From contig JAEZFW010000025.1 in assembly GCA_023417315.1 (NCBI GenBank), positions 18,054 to 82,053 of the forward strand: a DNA stretch of 64,000 nucleotides, written 5' to 3'. The notes below the pieces were generated by a model that saw nothing but the letters and a program-made list of their open reading frames with translations, did no database searches and was not told the DNA's origin. Position 1 is the first letter of the stretch; every line of letters starts with the position of its first letter. Source of the DNA: Pseudomonadota bacterium (lineage in GTDB: Bacteria > Pseudomonadota > Gammaproteobacteria > Steroidobacterales > Steroidobacteraceae). Positions 42,233-52,028 of this stretch are shown here, piece after piece. The translations under genes and the position numbers were made by a program.

Positions 42233-43980
42233 ATGCGGTCACGCAAGGCGAGGATGAGCCGCTCGTATTGAGTGGCCACGATCTTGCGAAAGAGTTCGCG
42301 CGCGGCAAGAAGGATATCGTGCGGGCGCTGAACGGCGTTTCGGTCCATGCGCAACGCGGTACGTTGACCGCGATCGTCGGTCCCGATGGCGCGGGTAAGA
42401 CGACGCTGCTGCGCCTGGCTGCAGCATTGATGCGGCCAGATAGAGGATCGATGCAAGTGCTCGGTTTCGATACTCGCGAAGCCCCACAAGCGATTCAAGA
42501 TCGCATTAGCTATATGCCGCAGCGGTTTGGGCTCTACGAGGATTTGAGCGTTCAAGAGAACTTGGATCTCTACGCGGACTTGCACGGCGTTTCAGCTGAC
42601 GAGAGAGCGCGTCGCTATCCTCGTCTGATGGAGATGACGGCGCTCGGATCCTTTCGAGATCGCCTCGCTGGCAAGCTGTCGGGTGGTATGAAGCAGAAGC
42701 TCGGACTCGCGTGCACACTGGTGCGTTCTCCCGAACTGCTCTTGCTCGATGAGCCTACGGTTGGCGTCGATCCTCTTTCGCGACGTGAGCTTTGGGAGAT
42801 CGTGCATCACTTGGTCGAGCACGAACGGTTGTCCGTCATCGTGAGCACTTCGTATATAGATGAAGCCGAGCACTGTTCGCACGTGGTCGTCTTGCATGAA
42901 GGAAGAGTGTTGGCGGCGGCGACACCGCAAGAGATTCGCAGCCGCGCCGATCGTCGCACCTTTCTCGTGAGCCCAACCCGCGGGGAATCCGCCCGGAGCT
43001 TGCAAGTCAGTCTGATGCAGCATTCGCATGTCGTCGATGCTGTGCCCCACGGGGGTCGTGTACGCATCGTGCGGTCCAACGTGGATGAAGCCCTCGATGC
43101 ATCCGGACGCGCTATCGAAAGCACGGAAGCTAGCGTCGAAGACGGCTTCATGGTGATTCTGCGCGAACGGCTCGCTGGGCAGAGCCAAAGAAGATTTGCG
43201 CAGCATGGTGTGCAGTCTGAACTGGAGTCGAAGGATGTTGTGATCGAGGTACACGATCTCGTGCGCCGGTTCGGCGATTTCACCGCGGTGGATCGCACGA
43301 GCTTCGAAGTGCGCCGCGGAGAGGTCTTCGGTCTGCTCGGACCGAACGGCGCCGGCAAGACGACGACGTTCCGCATGTTATGCGGCTTATTGCCGGCCAC
43401 GAGCGGCACGCTGCGAGTCGCTGGTGCGGATCTGAGGCGGGCGCGGGCGGAGGCGCGGCAACGCATCGGTTATGTGGCACAGAAGCTCTCTTTGTACGGC
43501 GACTTGAGCGTGCAGGAGAACCTCGAATTCTTTGGGGGTGCCTACGGATTGCGCAACGACCGACTGCGCGCACGCCTCGCGTGGGCCCTACAGGAGTTCG
43601 ATCTCGCCGATCTGCGGGCGGCCACGACCAACACATTGCCGGGGGGCTTTCAGCGGCGCCTTGCGATGGCAGCGGCACTACTGCACGAGCCCGAGATACT
43701 TTTCCTAGATGAGCCCACGAGCGGCGCCGATCCGCTGGCGCGTCGCGAATTCTGGGCACGCATCACGACGCTGGCCGAGCAAGGCACCACCATTATCGTG
43801 ACGACACATTTCATGGAGGAAGCAGAGTACTGCGACCGCATCATGATCCAAGACGCAGGCAAGATGCTCGCGATGGGAACACCCGAGGAAGTTCGCGCGA
43901 ACGCGGGTGCGAACGTGCGGACGATGGAGCAGGCCTTTATCGCCATCGTCGAGCAGGGCAGGCAGGGAGCGCGATCGTGA
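42229..43980 (+). CDS. ybhF: ABC transporter ATPase with two nucleotide-binding domains, YbhF-like
   Basis: A 583-residue protein with tandem ABC domains: Walker A VGPDGAGKTTLLR (about 45-57) and LGPNGAGKTTTFR (about 370-382), signatures LSGGMKQKLG and LPGGFQRRLA, Walker B LLLLDEPTVGVDP and ILFLDEPTSGADP. It powers the two permeases that follow. The second signature (LPGGF) departs from LSGG. E. coli YbhF has the same two-domain layout. It overlaps its neighbours by 4 bp on both sides. Confidence 0.9.
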   Translation: MNAVTQGEDEPLVLSGHDLAKEFARGKKDIVRALNGVSVHAQRGTLTAIVGPDGAGKTTLLRLAAALMRPDRGSMQVLGFDTREAPQAIQDRISYMPQRFGLYEDLSVQENLDLYADLHGVSADERARRYPRLMEMTALGSFRDRLAGKLSGGMKQKLGLACTLVRSPELLLLDEPTVGVDPLSRRELWEIVHHLVEHERLSVIVSTSYIDEAEHCSHVVVLHEGRVLAAATPQEIRSRADRRTFLVSPTRGESARSLQVSLMQHSHVVDAVPHGGRVRIVRSNVDEALDASGRAIESTEASVEDGFMVILRERLAGQSQRRFAQHGVQSELESKDVVIEVHDLVRRFGDFTAVDRTSFEVRRGEVFGLLGPNGAGKTTTFRMLCGLLPATSGTLRVAGADLRRARAEARQRIGYVAQKLSLYGDLSVQENLEFFGGAYGLRNDRLRARLAWALQEFDLADLRAATTNTLPGGFQRRLAMAAALLHEPEILFLDEPTSGADPLARREFWARITTLAEQGTTIIVTTHFMEEAEYCDRIMIQDAGKMLAMGTPEEVRANAGANVRTMEQAFIAIVEQGRQGARS

Positions 43981-45140
43981 GCGAGGCGATGAGCGGGCAA
44001 GAGCCGGGAGGATCTGCTGGCTCGTCGTGGCGGCGCAGTCGCGCACTCATCGTAAAGGAGACTCGGCAGCTCTTGCGCGATAAGGGCAATATCCTCGTCG
44101 GAATGTTCCTGCCCGTGATGCTGATCTTGATCTTCGGCTACGGGTTGTCATTCGATGTGAAGAACATGCCCGTGGCGATCGTTCTCGAAGACCCGTCTCC
44201 GACAGCGAGGGACGTGGTGTCTGGTTTTTACTTGTCGCCTTACTTCTCGCCTATTGCAGTCACCTCGACGCGCGCTGCCGAGGAGATGATGATGGATCGC
44301 AAAGTGGATGGGATCGTCCACTTGCGTTCTAACTTCTCGCGTGAGCTCGCTGGTGGAACCGCCACGATTCAACTGCTCGTCAACGGGGTCGATGCGAATC
44401 GCGCGCGCGTCATGCTGGCGTATGCGCAAGGAGCGATCGCGCAATGGAACGCGCGCGCTATTGAATCGGGCGCGCGCGGTGGACTGCACCTCGGATCCGT
44501 TCGCATCGAGCAGCGCGCTTGGTTCAACGAGGCCAACACCAGCACCTGGTTCCTCGTACCTGGTCTAATCGTCGTCATCATGACATTGATTGGCGCGTTC
44601 CTGACTGCACTCGTCATGGCGCGCGAATGGGAGCGCGGCACATTGGAAGCGCTGTTCGTGACGCCGGTGCGATCCGGTGAGGTGCTCATCAGTAAGATCG
44701 TGCCGTATTTCGCCACAGGGCTCGTGGGCCTCACGTTGTGCCTCCTCGCTGCACGATTCTTGTTCGAGGTTCCCATTCGTGGATCGTTGCTGCTGATCCT
44801 GCTGGCCTCGATGCTTTATCTGCTCGTTGCATTGGGCATCGGCCTTCTGATCTCGTCCGCCGTGAAGAATCAATTCCTCGCCTCGCAAATCGCGCTCATC
44901 GTGAGCTTCTTGCCGGCGCTCATGTTGTCTGGGTTCATATTCGATCTACGCAGCGTTCCCGTCGTCGTGCGCGCGATCAGCAGCGTGCTCCCCGCGACAT
45001 ATTACGTCGAAGCGCTGCAGACCCTCTTCCTCGCCGGGAATGTGTGGAGCCTGATCCTCAAGGATCTCGCCGTGCTTGCGGTCGCCGCGTTCATTCTGCT
45101 CGCGATGGCCAGGCGTAAGACGCGTAAGGAGCTCGCATGA
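43977..45140 (+). CDS. ybhS: ABC-2 type efflux permease, YbhS-like
   Basis: A 387-residue permease: one N-terminal helix (about 38-58), a periplasmic domain of about 130 residues (including YLSPYFSPIAVTSTRAAEEM), then five helices, with RSGEVLISKIVPYFATGLVG between them, as in ABC2_membrane_3 proteins. It forms half of the transport channel. The start is a GTG overlapping the ATPase stop (GTGA); an in-frame ATG at 43989 is possible. Confidence 0.88.
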   Translation: MSEAMSGQEPGGSAGSSWRRSRALIVKETRQLLRDKGNILVGMFLPVMLILIFGYGLSFDVKNMPVAIVLEDPSPTARDVVSGFYLSPYFSPIAVTSTRAAEEMMMDRKVDGIVHLRSNFSRELAGGTATIQLLVNGVDANRARVMLAYAQGAIAQWNARAIESGARGGLHLGSVRIEQRAWFNEANTSTWFLVPGLIVVIMTLIGAFLTALVMAREWERGTLEALFVTPVRSGEVLISKIVPYFATGLVGLTLCLLAARFLFEVPIRGSLLLILLASMLYLLVALGIGLLISSAVKNQFLASQIALIVSFLPALMLSGFIFDLRSVPVVVRAISSVLPATYYVEALQTLFLAGNVWSLILKDLAVLAVAAFILLAMARRKTRKELA

Positions 45141-45167
45141 CGACGATCGGTATCGCGAGGTCCGCCT

Positions 45168-46286
45168 ATGCGTGAATCGCTGCAACGCATCTTGATCCTG
45201 TGTCGCAAGGAGCTGCTCTCGATCTTCAAGGACCCGCGCAGCCGCATCGTGCTGTTCGCGCCGATCGTTCTGCAAACCTTGTTGTTCGGCTATGCCGCGA
45301 CGTTCGATCTCAATCGAGTGCCGCTTGGCATCCTGGATCAGGATCGAAGCGGTGCCTCACACGATCTCATCGCTTCTCTGCTTGGAGGCGGAATCTTCGA
45401 AAGAGCGAGAGACCTCGAGTCGCCGGCGCAGATTGCGAACGTCATCAATCGCAAGCGAGCCTTGGTCGTCCTGCACATTGGTCCGCACTTCGAGCGTGAC
45501 CTTCTCGCGGGTGCGACGCCGACGGTGCAGGTGTTGATGGACGGTCGCAACTCAAATACCGCGGCGACCGCAGCCGGCTACATCAATGCTGTCGTCGAGC
45601 GCTTCAATGAGAGATGGCGCGAAGAGCGAGGCAGTGCCAGCACACCGCTCAGCCTACAAAGCAGAGCTTGGTACAACGAGAATCTCGAGACGCGTTGGTA
45701 CATGATCCCGAGTCTCATCGCTGCTCTCAGCATGCTGCAGACACTCATGTTGAGTGGACTGTCCGTGGCGCGCGAACGCGAACAAGGGACTTTCGATCAG
45801 TTGCTCGTCACGCCCTTGCGTCCCGGCGAGATCATGGTCGGCAAGGCGGCTCCGCCGATCCTCATTGGACTCGTGCAATCATCGCTGATCTTGCTGATCG
45901 CGCTGTTCTGGTTCGGAATCCCATTTGCCGGCTCGTATCTGACGCTGTATGCCTCGCTCCTCATCTTCACGATCGCCTCTGTGGGCATTGGGCTGGCGAT
46001 ATCGGCTTACGCCGCGAACATGCAGCAGGCGATGTTGTTCTCATTCGTATTGCTGATGCCGATGATGCTGCTCTCCGGGCTCGCCTCGCCCGTGAAGAAC
46101 ATGCCGGAGGTGCTGCAGACGATCACACTTGCGAATCCGTTGCGTCATGCGATCGAGGCGGTTCATCGCGTTTACCTCGAAGGCGCGGGCATCGCGACAA
46201 TTTTCGACAATCTGTGGCCGCTCGCGATCATCGCCTCGGTCACCTTGCCAACGGCTGCTTGGTTGTTTCGCCATAGGCTTGTCTGA
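45168..46286 (+). CDS. ybhR: ABC-2 type efflux permease, YbhR-like
   Basis: A 372-residue permease with the same plan as its neighbour (first helix about 24-42, periplasmic domain, then five helices; PLRPGEIMVGKAAPPILIGL is the equivalent inter-helix motif). The two share recognisable similarity and probably form a heterodimer. A 27-bp gap separates it from the first permease gene. E. coli YbhSR exports cationic dyes and some drugs; the substrate here is not known. Confidence 0.88.
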   Translation: MRESLQRILILCRKELLSIFKDPRSRIVLFAPIVLQTLLFGYAATFDLNRVPLGILDQDRSGASHDLIASLLGGGIFERARDLESPAQIANVINRKRALVVLHIGPHFERDLLAGATPTVQVLMDGRNSNTAATAAGYINAVVERFNERWREERGSASTPLSLQSRAWYNENLETRWYMIPSLIAALSMLQTLMLSGLSVAREREQGTFDQLLVTPLRPGEIMVGKAAPPILIGLVQSSLILLIALFWFGIPFAGSYLTLYASLLIFTIASVGIGLAISAYAANMQQAMLFSFVLLMPMMLLSGLASPVKNMPEVLQTITLANPLRHAIEAVHRVYLEGAGIATIFDNLWPLAIIASVTLPTAAWLFRHRLV

Positions 46287-46297
46287 ACGGTGCGCAC

Positions 46298-47761
46298 ATG
46301 ATCAGGAAAACACGGACTCCCGCGCTGCTAGCATCATTAGCGCTCATCTCTGGCTGCGTGGTAGGCCCGCAGTTCGAAGACCCGCAGCCGCAGGTGCCGA
46401 CTCAGTGGGGGCGCTCACTCGGCGGCGCACGCGAAAGCGGATTCAACGACCGCGAGATCGACGAGCGCTGGTGGGAGCAATTTGGGGATGAGAAGCTCGC
46501 GCAGCTCGTGGAGCGAGCGCGGGCGGCGAACTTGGATCTGCGTATCGCGGTGCTGCGCGTCGCGCAGAGCCGTGCACGGCGCGATGCCGCAGCTGGTAAT
46601 CGCTCGCCAACGGTTGCAGCAACGGCTCAATATCGTCGACAGCGCCAAAGCGAATTCGGCACAGGCACTCGGCTCATCGATGCGATCGCCAGTCCCGCGG
46701 ATAGTGATGCGATCATCGATGTACTGAGCGAGCCGCACGATATGTATCAAGCGGGTTTCGACGCTTCATGGGAGATCGATCTTTGGGGACGCATGCGTCG
46801 GGCTCTTGAATCCGCCGAAGCCGCGGTCGCCGCAAGTGAGGCCGAGCTGAGCGGCGCTGAGATCTCGCTCGCGGCGGAAGTGGCGCGTACGTACCTGGAA
46901 TTGCGAGGCACTCAGGATCAGTTACGCATTGCTCGTGAGGATGTTGCCGCAGCCGAAGACCTCCTGGAGTTGACTGAATTCCGGGCGAACGGCGGCTTGG
47001 TGACGCAGCTCGATGTCGTCGCGCAGCGTGCTCGGCTCGCCGAGTCGCGTAGTCGAGTTGCGGCGCTTGAACAGCGTAAAGCTCAGCTTACCGAGGCGCT
47101 CTCGTTCATGGTGGGACAGCCGCCTGGTGCGCTTGCATCGCAGCTTGACGGCGCGAGCTCGCCCCCCACACCACCTGTGAGCATCAATCTGGGCATCCCT
47201 TCGGATCTGGCACGTCGACGCCCGGACATTCGCGCGGCTGAAGCCAGACTCCAAGCGGCAACGGCCGAAGTTGGTGTCGCGGTGTCAGACTTCTATCCTC
47301 GCTTCACGTTGACCGGTGGGTACTTGCATGAGGCGCTCAGTGGCGGTGATTTGGCGGAATGGGGTGCCAGACAGTGGAGCATCGGGCCAAGCTTGTACCT
47401 GCCGATTTTCGACGGCAGTCGTCGCCGCTCGATGCTCGAGCTGCGCAAGTTGCAGCAACAGGAAGCGGCCACGTCGTATCAGCGCGCCGTGCTGGAGGCT
47501 TGGCACGAGATCGATACCTCCTTGCAGATCTACCTACAAGAATGGCAGCGGAATAACCAACTGGTCGAAGCTGTTGCCGCAAGTCGCGAAGCCCATGAAA
47601 TTGCGAGCACCCGGTATCGCCATGGATTGAGCGACTATCTGGTTGCGCTGGATGCGCAGCGCACGTTGCTGCAATCCCAGCAAGCGCTGAGCGAAAGCAA
47701 CACCTTGCTCACGACCAGGCTCGTCGCTCTCTATAAAGCTCTAGGCGGCGGTTGGCGCTGA
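46298..47761 (+). CDS. TolC-like outer-membrane efflux lipoprotein (NodT/OprM family)
   Basis: A 487-residue outer-membrane factor. A lipobox (LALISGC, Cys 20) is followed by VGPQFEDPQPQVPTQW, the usual start of the NodT/OprM family, then two repeats of the OEP domain with long helical stretches (for example ADNLDLRIAVLRVAQSR-like at about 75-95 and QYRHGLSDYLVALDAQRTL-like near the end). It completes a tripartite pump with the ABC proteins; E. coli YbhGFSR lacks a linked outer-membrane gene, so this operon is self-contained. It follows ybhR by 11 bp. Confidence 0.9.
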   Translation: MIRKTRTPALLASLALISGCVVGPQFEDPQPQVPTQWGRSLGGARESGFNDREIDERWWEQFGDEKLAQLVERARAANLDLRIAVLRVAQSRARRDAAAGNRSPTVAATAQYRRQRQSEFGTGTRLIDAIASPADSDAIIDVLSEPHDMYQAGFDASWEIDLWGRMRRALESAEAAVAASEAELSGAEISLAAEVARTYLELRGTQDQLRIAREDVAAAEDLLELTEFRANGGLVTQLDVVAQRARLAESRSRVAALEQRKAQLTEALSFMVGQPPGALASQLDGASSPPTPPVSINLGIPSDLARRRPDIRAAEARLQAATAEVGVAVSDFYPRFTLTGGYLHEALSGGDLAEWGARQWSIGPSLYLPIFDGSRRRSMLELRKLQQQEAATSYQRAVLEAWHEIDTSLQIYLQEWQRNNQLVEAVAASREAHEIASTRYRHGLSDYLVALDAQRTLLQSQQALSESNTLLTTRLVALYKALGGGWR

Positions 47762-47962
47762 GCGAGCGCGAGCGCGACGAGCCGTACGTCACAGCATTAG
47801 GCCTCCAGCTCTGCCACCCTCCCGCCTGAGCCAGAGACGCCAGGGGTGCGCCGGCTGGCCCAAGCCGTGTCGCCGGATCGTTCTCGCACGGCCGGGGAAC
47901 CAAGACGAGGCAAAGACCTTTGTAAGGGTAGGTTTCTGAAGCTCGAGAAGTCAGGGGGACGA

Positions 47963-49099
47963 TTGCGGCGCGTGGGGATCATAGCCTCGTTGTCGATCGG
48001 AGTTGCGATCGCATGCGGAGTATTACCGTGCGCGCAGGCCCAAGAATGGACCGATCCCGCACGACAGCCCGTCACTGCAGAATCGATCACCCTGCAACCG
48101 ATCACATTAGAGCCCACGTGGGAACGAGTAGCTGAGGTTGGCACATCTCTCGCGCCGCGCGTTCAAGCGAGCGCGGCCGAAGACCATCCGGACACGTGGA
48201 TCGATCGAACGCACGACGGCTTGCACTCGTTCCTCTGGCGCTCGGCCATGCGTGTCGATCGCTGGTTCGGTGCTGATGTATCCGAAGATGTGTACTCACA
48301 GAACACCCGGGGCAGCATCACGCCGATCGTGCTCTGGGACGAGTTCAATGGATTCGATCAGAAGTTCCGTTTTCGCGTGCGTATGCCGCTGCCGCATCTC
48401 GACGAACGCTACAACGCCTTCATCGGAACGTTCAGCCGCGACGAGTTCGTGACGGAGCGAGAACAAGAGTCCGGAGCGATTCCTCGACAGCGCAGCGGCG
48501 GTGCGGTCGAAGAAGATCAAACGCTGCTCGGTATTCAATATCGAGAACGTGAAGGCGGCGCCCGCTTCGAGGCGGATGCGGGTATTCGAATTCGTTCTCC
48601 TATCGATCCTTTCGTGAAGGCGGGCTATCGCTTCGAGCACACAACGCGGAGCCTGCTGCTGTTGACGTTTCGCGAGATCGGATTCTGGCAAAACAGTGAA
48701 GGCTTCGGATTTACGAGTCGCGTGGACGTCGAGCGCGCTCTCGATATCGACTCCCTCATTCGCTGGACCGCCTCGGCGACAATCTCTCAGGAATCCGAAG
48801 GCGTGCGCGGTTACAGCGCGATCACCTGGTATCGCGCGCTACCGGAGGATCGTGGCATTGCAGCTCAGATCTTCACGAGCGGGGAGTTCGATGCTCCGGT
48901 GCCGCTCGAGGAGTATGGCTTGCGCGCCGCATACCGTAAGCGAATCTTCCGCGACTGGCTCGTGCTCGAGCTTCGTCCGAGCGTGACGTGGCCTCGCGAG
49001 AGCCGGGATGAGCCTCGCAAGGCGAGTTGGGGCTTCGGTATCGGCTTTGAGATGTTCTTCGGCGAGAACGGATTCCAGGCACGGCCTGCGACGCTCTAA
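47963..49099 (+). CDS. Predicted outer-membrane protein of unknown function
   Basis: About 378 residues: signal peptide (ending AQAQ), an acidic N-terminal segment, then a long region with alternating polar/hydrophobic strands, many Arg/Glu pairs and WRSAMRVDRWFG, ending near EMFFGENGFQARPATL, consistent with an outer-membrane barrel. I recognise no catalytic motif. The start is uncertain: a TTG at 47963 follows AGGGGG by 5 bp, and a GTG at 47972 also gives a good signal peptide. It lies after the efflux operon but is probably separately transcribed. Confidence 0.72.
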   Translation: MRRVGIIASLSIGVAIACGVLPCAQAQEWTDPARQPVTAESITLQPITLEPTWERVAEVGTSLAPRVQASAAEDHPDTWIDRTHDGLHSFLWRSAMRVDRWFGADVSEDVYSQNTRGSITPIVLWDEFNGFDQKFRFRVRMPLPHLDERYNAFIGTFSRDEFVTEREQESGAIPRQRSGGAVEEDQTLLGIQYREREGGARFEADAGIRIRSPIDPFVKAGYRFEHTTRSLLLLTFREIGFWQNSEGFGFTSRVDVERALDIDSLIRWTASATISQESEGVRGYSAITWYRALPEDRGIAAQIFTSGEFDAPVPLEEYGLRAAYRKRIFRDWLVLELRPSVTWPRESRDEPRKASWGFGIGFEMFFGENGFQARPATL

Positions 49100-49104
49100 G
49101 GACC

Positions 49105-49590
49105 TCACTGTCCGTCGTTCGTGTAAACGCCTTTCGGCAACGCCATCTCTCCCTTGGCATTGAAGCGAACCGTGTTGAACACTGGGCCTGCGAGCTTTCC
49201 GTTGAGCGAGTACTCGATCTTGTCAGTAGGCTGGCTAAAGGTGCCGATCGCGCTACGAACCAATCGGAACGCAGAGACGCTCACTGGAACGCTGACGACA
49301 GTTTCTCCGAAACGCGGTACCTCTCCAGCCGCATCGCTTACGCCGCTCGCGAAGGGTCGGTTCTGTACGTCCAAGTCGACGTAGATGCCGTTGAACTGAA
49401 TGGGAGTATCGTTGGGATTCTGCACTCGCAGTTTCACGAGCATACGCAGTTCCAAGCCTTCGCCTTGCAAGGGCTCGATGCCCACTACGTAGACCTGCAC
49501 CGGGTCTTGCCGAAGGGTCGCACAGCCGCCGAGTACGCACAGGGCGGCTATGACGATCGTTCTCAGGATGTGAGGCCGACCGGACGTCAC
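49105..49590 (-). CDS. LEA14/WHy-domain lipoprotein
   Basis: A 161-residue lipoprotein (lipobox VLGGC) with a WHy/LEA-type-2 fold: VYVVGIEPLQGEGLELRMLV, then LRVQNPNDTPIQFNGIYVDL and a final VRFNAKGEMALP. Such beta-sandwich proteins are linked to desiccation and stress tolerance. A GTG at 49590 overlaps the stop of the upstream reductase gene (GTGA) and gives a normal signal peptide, so I prefer it to an ATG at 49620. Confidence 0.85.
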   Translation of the reverse strand: MTSGRPHILRTIVIAALCVLGGCATLRQDPVQVYVVGIEPLQGEGLELRMLVKLRVQNPNDTPIQFNGIYVDLDVQNRPFASGVSDAAGEVPRFGETVVSVPVSVSAFRLVRSAIGTFSQPTDKIEYSLNGKLAGPVFNTVRFNAKGEMALPKGVYTNDGQ

Positions 49591-50150
49591 CGGCCTGTGC
49601 CTGCGTGTTCCTTCACCCATGCGACGAATTGGTCCATCCATCCCTGTAGAAACTTCTTGGTTTCACCATTCGCGATTCCGCCTTGCGCATCGAAAAACGC
49701 GTCGTCGACTTTCAAGAACACTTCCGGTTGACCCAGGGTGGGCATGTTCAAGTAGGCGAGCGAGTTGCGAAGATGTTGTTGCGCGATGGCGGTGCCGATG
49801 GCGCCGATGGAGCAGCCGATGATCCCAGCAGGCTTGCCATCCCAAGCACTTTGACCGTACGGGCGAGAGGCATGGTCGATCGCGTTCTTGAGCACACCCG
49901 GCATGGAGCGGTTGTACTCGGGCGTGATGAACAACACGCCTTGTGACGCTTGGATTTCGCTCTTGATCCGCTTGACCGCTTCTGCGGGGTTGGAATCGTC
50001 GTCCTGGTTGTAGAGCGGCAGATCGTCTATGCGCAAGTGCTTGAATGAGAGCTCGCTCGGTGCGAGCTTCGTCACGGCATCGGCGAGCTTGCGATTGTAG
50101 GAGTCTCGACGAAGGCTGCCGACTACAACGGCGATTTGGGACTGAGCCAT
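49587..50150 (-). CDS. NADPH-dependent FMN reductase
   Basis: A 187-residue flavodoxin-fold reductase: VVVGSLRRDSYNRKLAD binds the FMN phosphate, FITPEYNRSMPGVLKNAIDH and GCSIGAIGTAIAQQHLRN are the family hallmarks of chromate/quinone reductases such as ChrR/YieF. It reduces flavin, quinones or metals with NADPH, in the cytoplasm. AAGGAGG precedes the ATG. It is translationally coupled to the LEA14 gene. Confidence 0.92.
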   Translation of the reverse strand: MAQSQIAVVVGSLRRDSYNRKLADAVTKLAPSELSFKHLRIDDLPLYNQDDDSNPAEAVKRIKSEIQASQGVLFITPEYNRSMPGVLKNAIDHASRPYGQSAWDGKPAGIIGCSIGAIGTAIAQQHLRNSLAYLNMPTLGQPEVFLKVDDAFFDAQGGIANGETKKFLQGWMDQFVAWVKEHAGTGR

Positions 50151-50532
50151 GGATCCTCCTTCCGAGCGATCGCGCAATACGTGGCGATAGTGTCTAACCG
50201 CATTCGCTCGGACAGGGTTCCGTGGAATAGGTCCTTTAGTGCCCTGCGGACCGAGAGCTCAGGTGTCGCAGCGACTGCAGCACGCGGCGCACGTCGTCCA
50301 AACGCGATAGCGCAAGTATAGGGGCATTGCGTCTCAAGCGGAGTCACGCTCGAGACCTGTCGAGGTAACGCAGTCGAGTCATTCGCGGTGCGTGAAGAAA
50401 AGCGCAGATGCCATGACTTCGAATAGTCATCGCGGTACTCCGGGTGTTCTTGACACGCGTGAGTACCGTGACGACCACAGAGCGTTCCGTCCCTTGGGAC
50501 CGCTCGCGGAAGTGGAGGAGTCTAGACTTCCT
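50151..50532. other. Intergenic region without a recognisable gene
   Basis: No gene with a ribosome site or known domain is visible. Short direct repeats of AGACTTCCTT straddle the end of the next gene at 50523-50545. Promoter elements for the FMN reductase should lie at 50165-50260, but I see no clear boxes. Confidence 0.55.
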
Positions 50533-50841
50533 TTAGACTTCCTTCGAGTCGAACATCAACAACTCAACGCCCGCTTGCGCGAAGTTTGCGAGATCTCCCG
50601 CAGCAGCCTGTCCTTCAGGAGAGGCGAGCCCTGTCTGCAATGCCTCCAGTGAATCGAAGCTGAGCGTCGCGACCAACTGATAGGTGGAGGGTCCCTGAGG
50701 CGTCGATACCGCTCCGCTACTAATCTCGTACTTTCGCAGTCCCGGAATCTTCTTCGCCAAGGGCGCGTGCGTCGATGCATAGTGAGCATCGAATGCCGCC
50801 GGATTCTGTGCCTTCTTGTACAACACCACGAGCTTGGCCAT
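50533..50841 (-). CDS. EthD-family protein
   Basis: A 102-residue ferredoxin-like (dimeric alpha/beta barrel) protein: MAKLVVLYKKAQNPAAFDAH, then THAPLAKKIPGLRKYEI, with the conserved His pair of EthD proteins (HYASTHAPL). AAGGAG precedes the ATG at 50841. Members were first seen in ether degradation, but most are of unknown function. It stands alone between FMN reductase and formate dehydrogenase genes. Confidence 0.9.
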   Translation of the reverse strand: MAKLVVLYKKAQNPAAFDAHYASTHAPLAKKIPGLRKYEISSGAVSTPQGPSTYQLVATLSFDSLEALQTGLASPEGQAAAGDLANFAQAGVELLMFDSKEV

Positions 50842-50921
50842 TTCATTCTCCTTCGAAGACGTGAGGTGTGACACGAACATTGCGCCCGATCACCATAACT
50901 CGCCGCGCGGGACGAAACTGT

Positions 50922-51155
50922 TTACTTCTGTTTGGCAGCAGTCTCTTCTGCAAGCTGAGCCACGGCTTTCGATACGACGTCCATGAGGCCTGCGCCGCCG
51001 GCGCGATAGTGCGCGACGATCTGGGCACGCATGCGTGGATCCCAAAAGCGTTTGAAATGCGCTAGAACATTGCGAGCCGCTTCTTCCTTGTTTGGATCCG
51101 ATGCGAAGAAGTGGCCGATGTCGTTTGCCATCCGGACGAGATATTCGCTGTGCAT
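50922..51155 (-). CDS. fdsD: Formate dehydrogenase delta subunit
   Basis: A 77-residue protein matching FdsD: VRMANDIGHFFASDPNKEEA, then HFKRFWDPRMRAQIVAHY. It is a small accessory subunit needed for full activity of the soluble molybdenum NAD-dependent formate dehydrogenase. It starts 4 bp after the fdhD stop and is the last gene of the fds operon. Confidence 0.92.
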   Translation of the reverse strand: MHSEYLVRMANDIGHFFASDPNKEEAARNVLAHFKRFWDPRMRAQIVAHYRAGGAGLMDVVSKAVAQLAEETAAKQK

Positions 51156-51159
51156 AGCT

Positions 51160-51999
51160 CTAGGGTGTCAAGCGGGAGGGGTGGGCGTAAACAACATGCT
51201 GGTGCTCGCGTGCGAAACCGATGAGCGTCACTGCGCTCATCTCAGCGAGCCTGATGGCGAATGCCGTAGGTGCCGAAACCGCCGCAAGAAGCGGAGTGCC
51301 GACGGTGGCAGTCTTCTGGACCATTTCATAGCTCGCGCGGCTCGTGATCAGGAACCAGCCGAGGGAGAAATCCTGTTTGGCGCGTATGAGCGCACCGATC
51401 ACTTTGTCTAGTGCGTTGTGGCGGCCAACATCCTCACGAACCAGCTGAATGCCTTTGCCGGGCACGACCCAAGCTGCCGCGTGCACACTGCCGGTCTCGC
51501 GATTGATGCGCTGGTGCTCGCGGATGTGGACCAGCGCTTCGTGAAGCTCTGCGGTGCTCACCGCGAGATCGCTTTGCACGCGTGCAGGGATGCGGATCGC
51601 GTCGTCGAAGGTCGCCGCGCCGCACAGCCCGCAGCCAGTGCGACCGGAAGTATTGCGCTCCCTTCGCAGCAGACTGGCGAAGCGTTCAGCGGCGATTCCA
51701 ATGCGCACCTCGAAGTTGCCGTCATCACGGCGATTCGCCTCGAGCGAGAGGATCTCCCCCGCGTTCTGAACGATGCCCTCGCTGAGCGTGAACCCGGCTG
51801 CCAGATCTTCGAGGTCGCTCGGCGTCGCGAGCATCACGACGTGGGAGATGCCGTGATAGGTGAGCGCAACAGGCACTTCCTCGGCAACGCGATCGGGCAC
51901 GTGCTCGACTTCACCGTCACGCCAGCGATCAACGATCACTTCCGTGCTCGTCGGCGCGGACGTGCAGGCCTCGGCGCGTTGTCGTTCGTGTTGTGCCAT
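51160..51999 (-). CDS. fdhD: Formate dehydrogenase accessory sulfurtransferase FdhD
   Basis: A 279-residue protein with family motifs PVALTYHGISHVVMLATPSD, TGCGLCGAATFDDA (the CxxC that relays sulfur), and VGRHNALDKVIGALI. FdhD passes sulfur from a cysteine desulfurase to the bis-MGD cofactor of formate dehydrogenase. It is encoded between the catalytic subunit and fdsD, which is the usual place (also called fdsC). Confidence 0.94.
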   Translation of the reverse strand: MAQHERQRAEACTSAPTSTEVIVDRWRDGEVEHVPDRVAEEVPVALTYHGISHVVMLATPSDLEDLAAGFTLSEGIVQNAGEILSLEANRRDDGNFEVRIGIAAERFASLLRRERNTSGRTGCGLCGAATFDDAIRIPARVQSDLAVSTAELHEALVHIREHQRINRETGSVHAAAWVVPGKGIQLVREDVGRHNALDKVIGALIRAKQDFSLGWFLITSRASYEMVQKTATVGTPLLAAVSAPTAFAIRLAEMSAVTLIGFAREHQHVVYAHPSRLTP

Positions 52000-52028
52000 G
52001 CTGAAGCTGCGCTAAGAGGGAGATAGAA

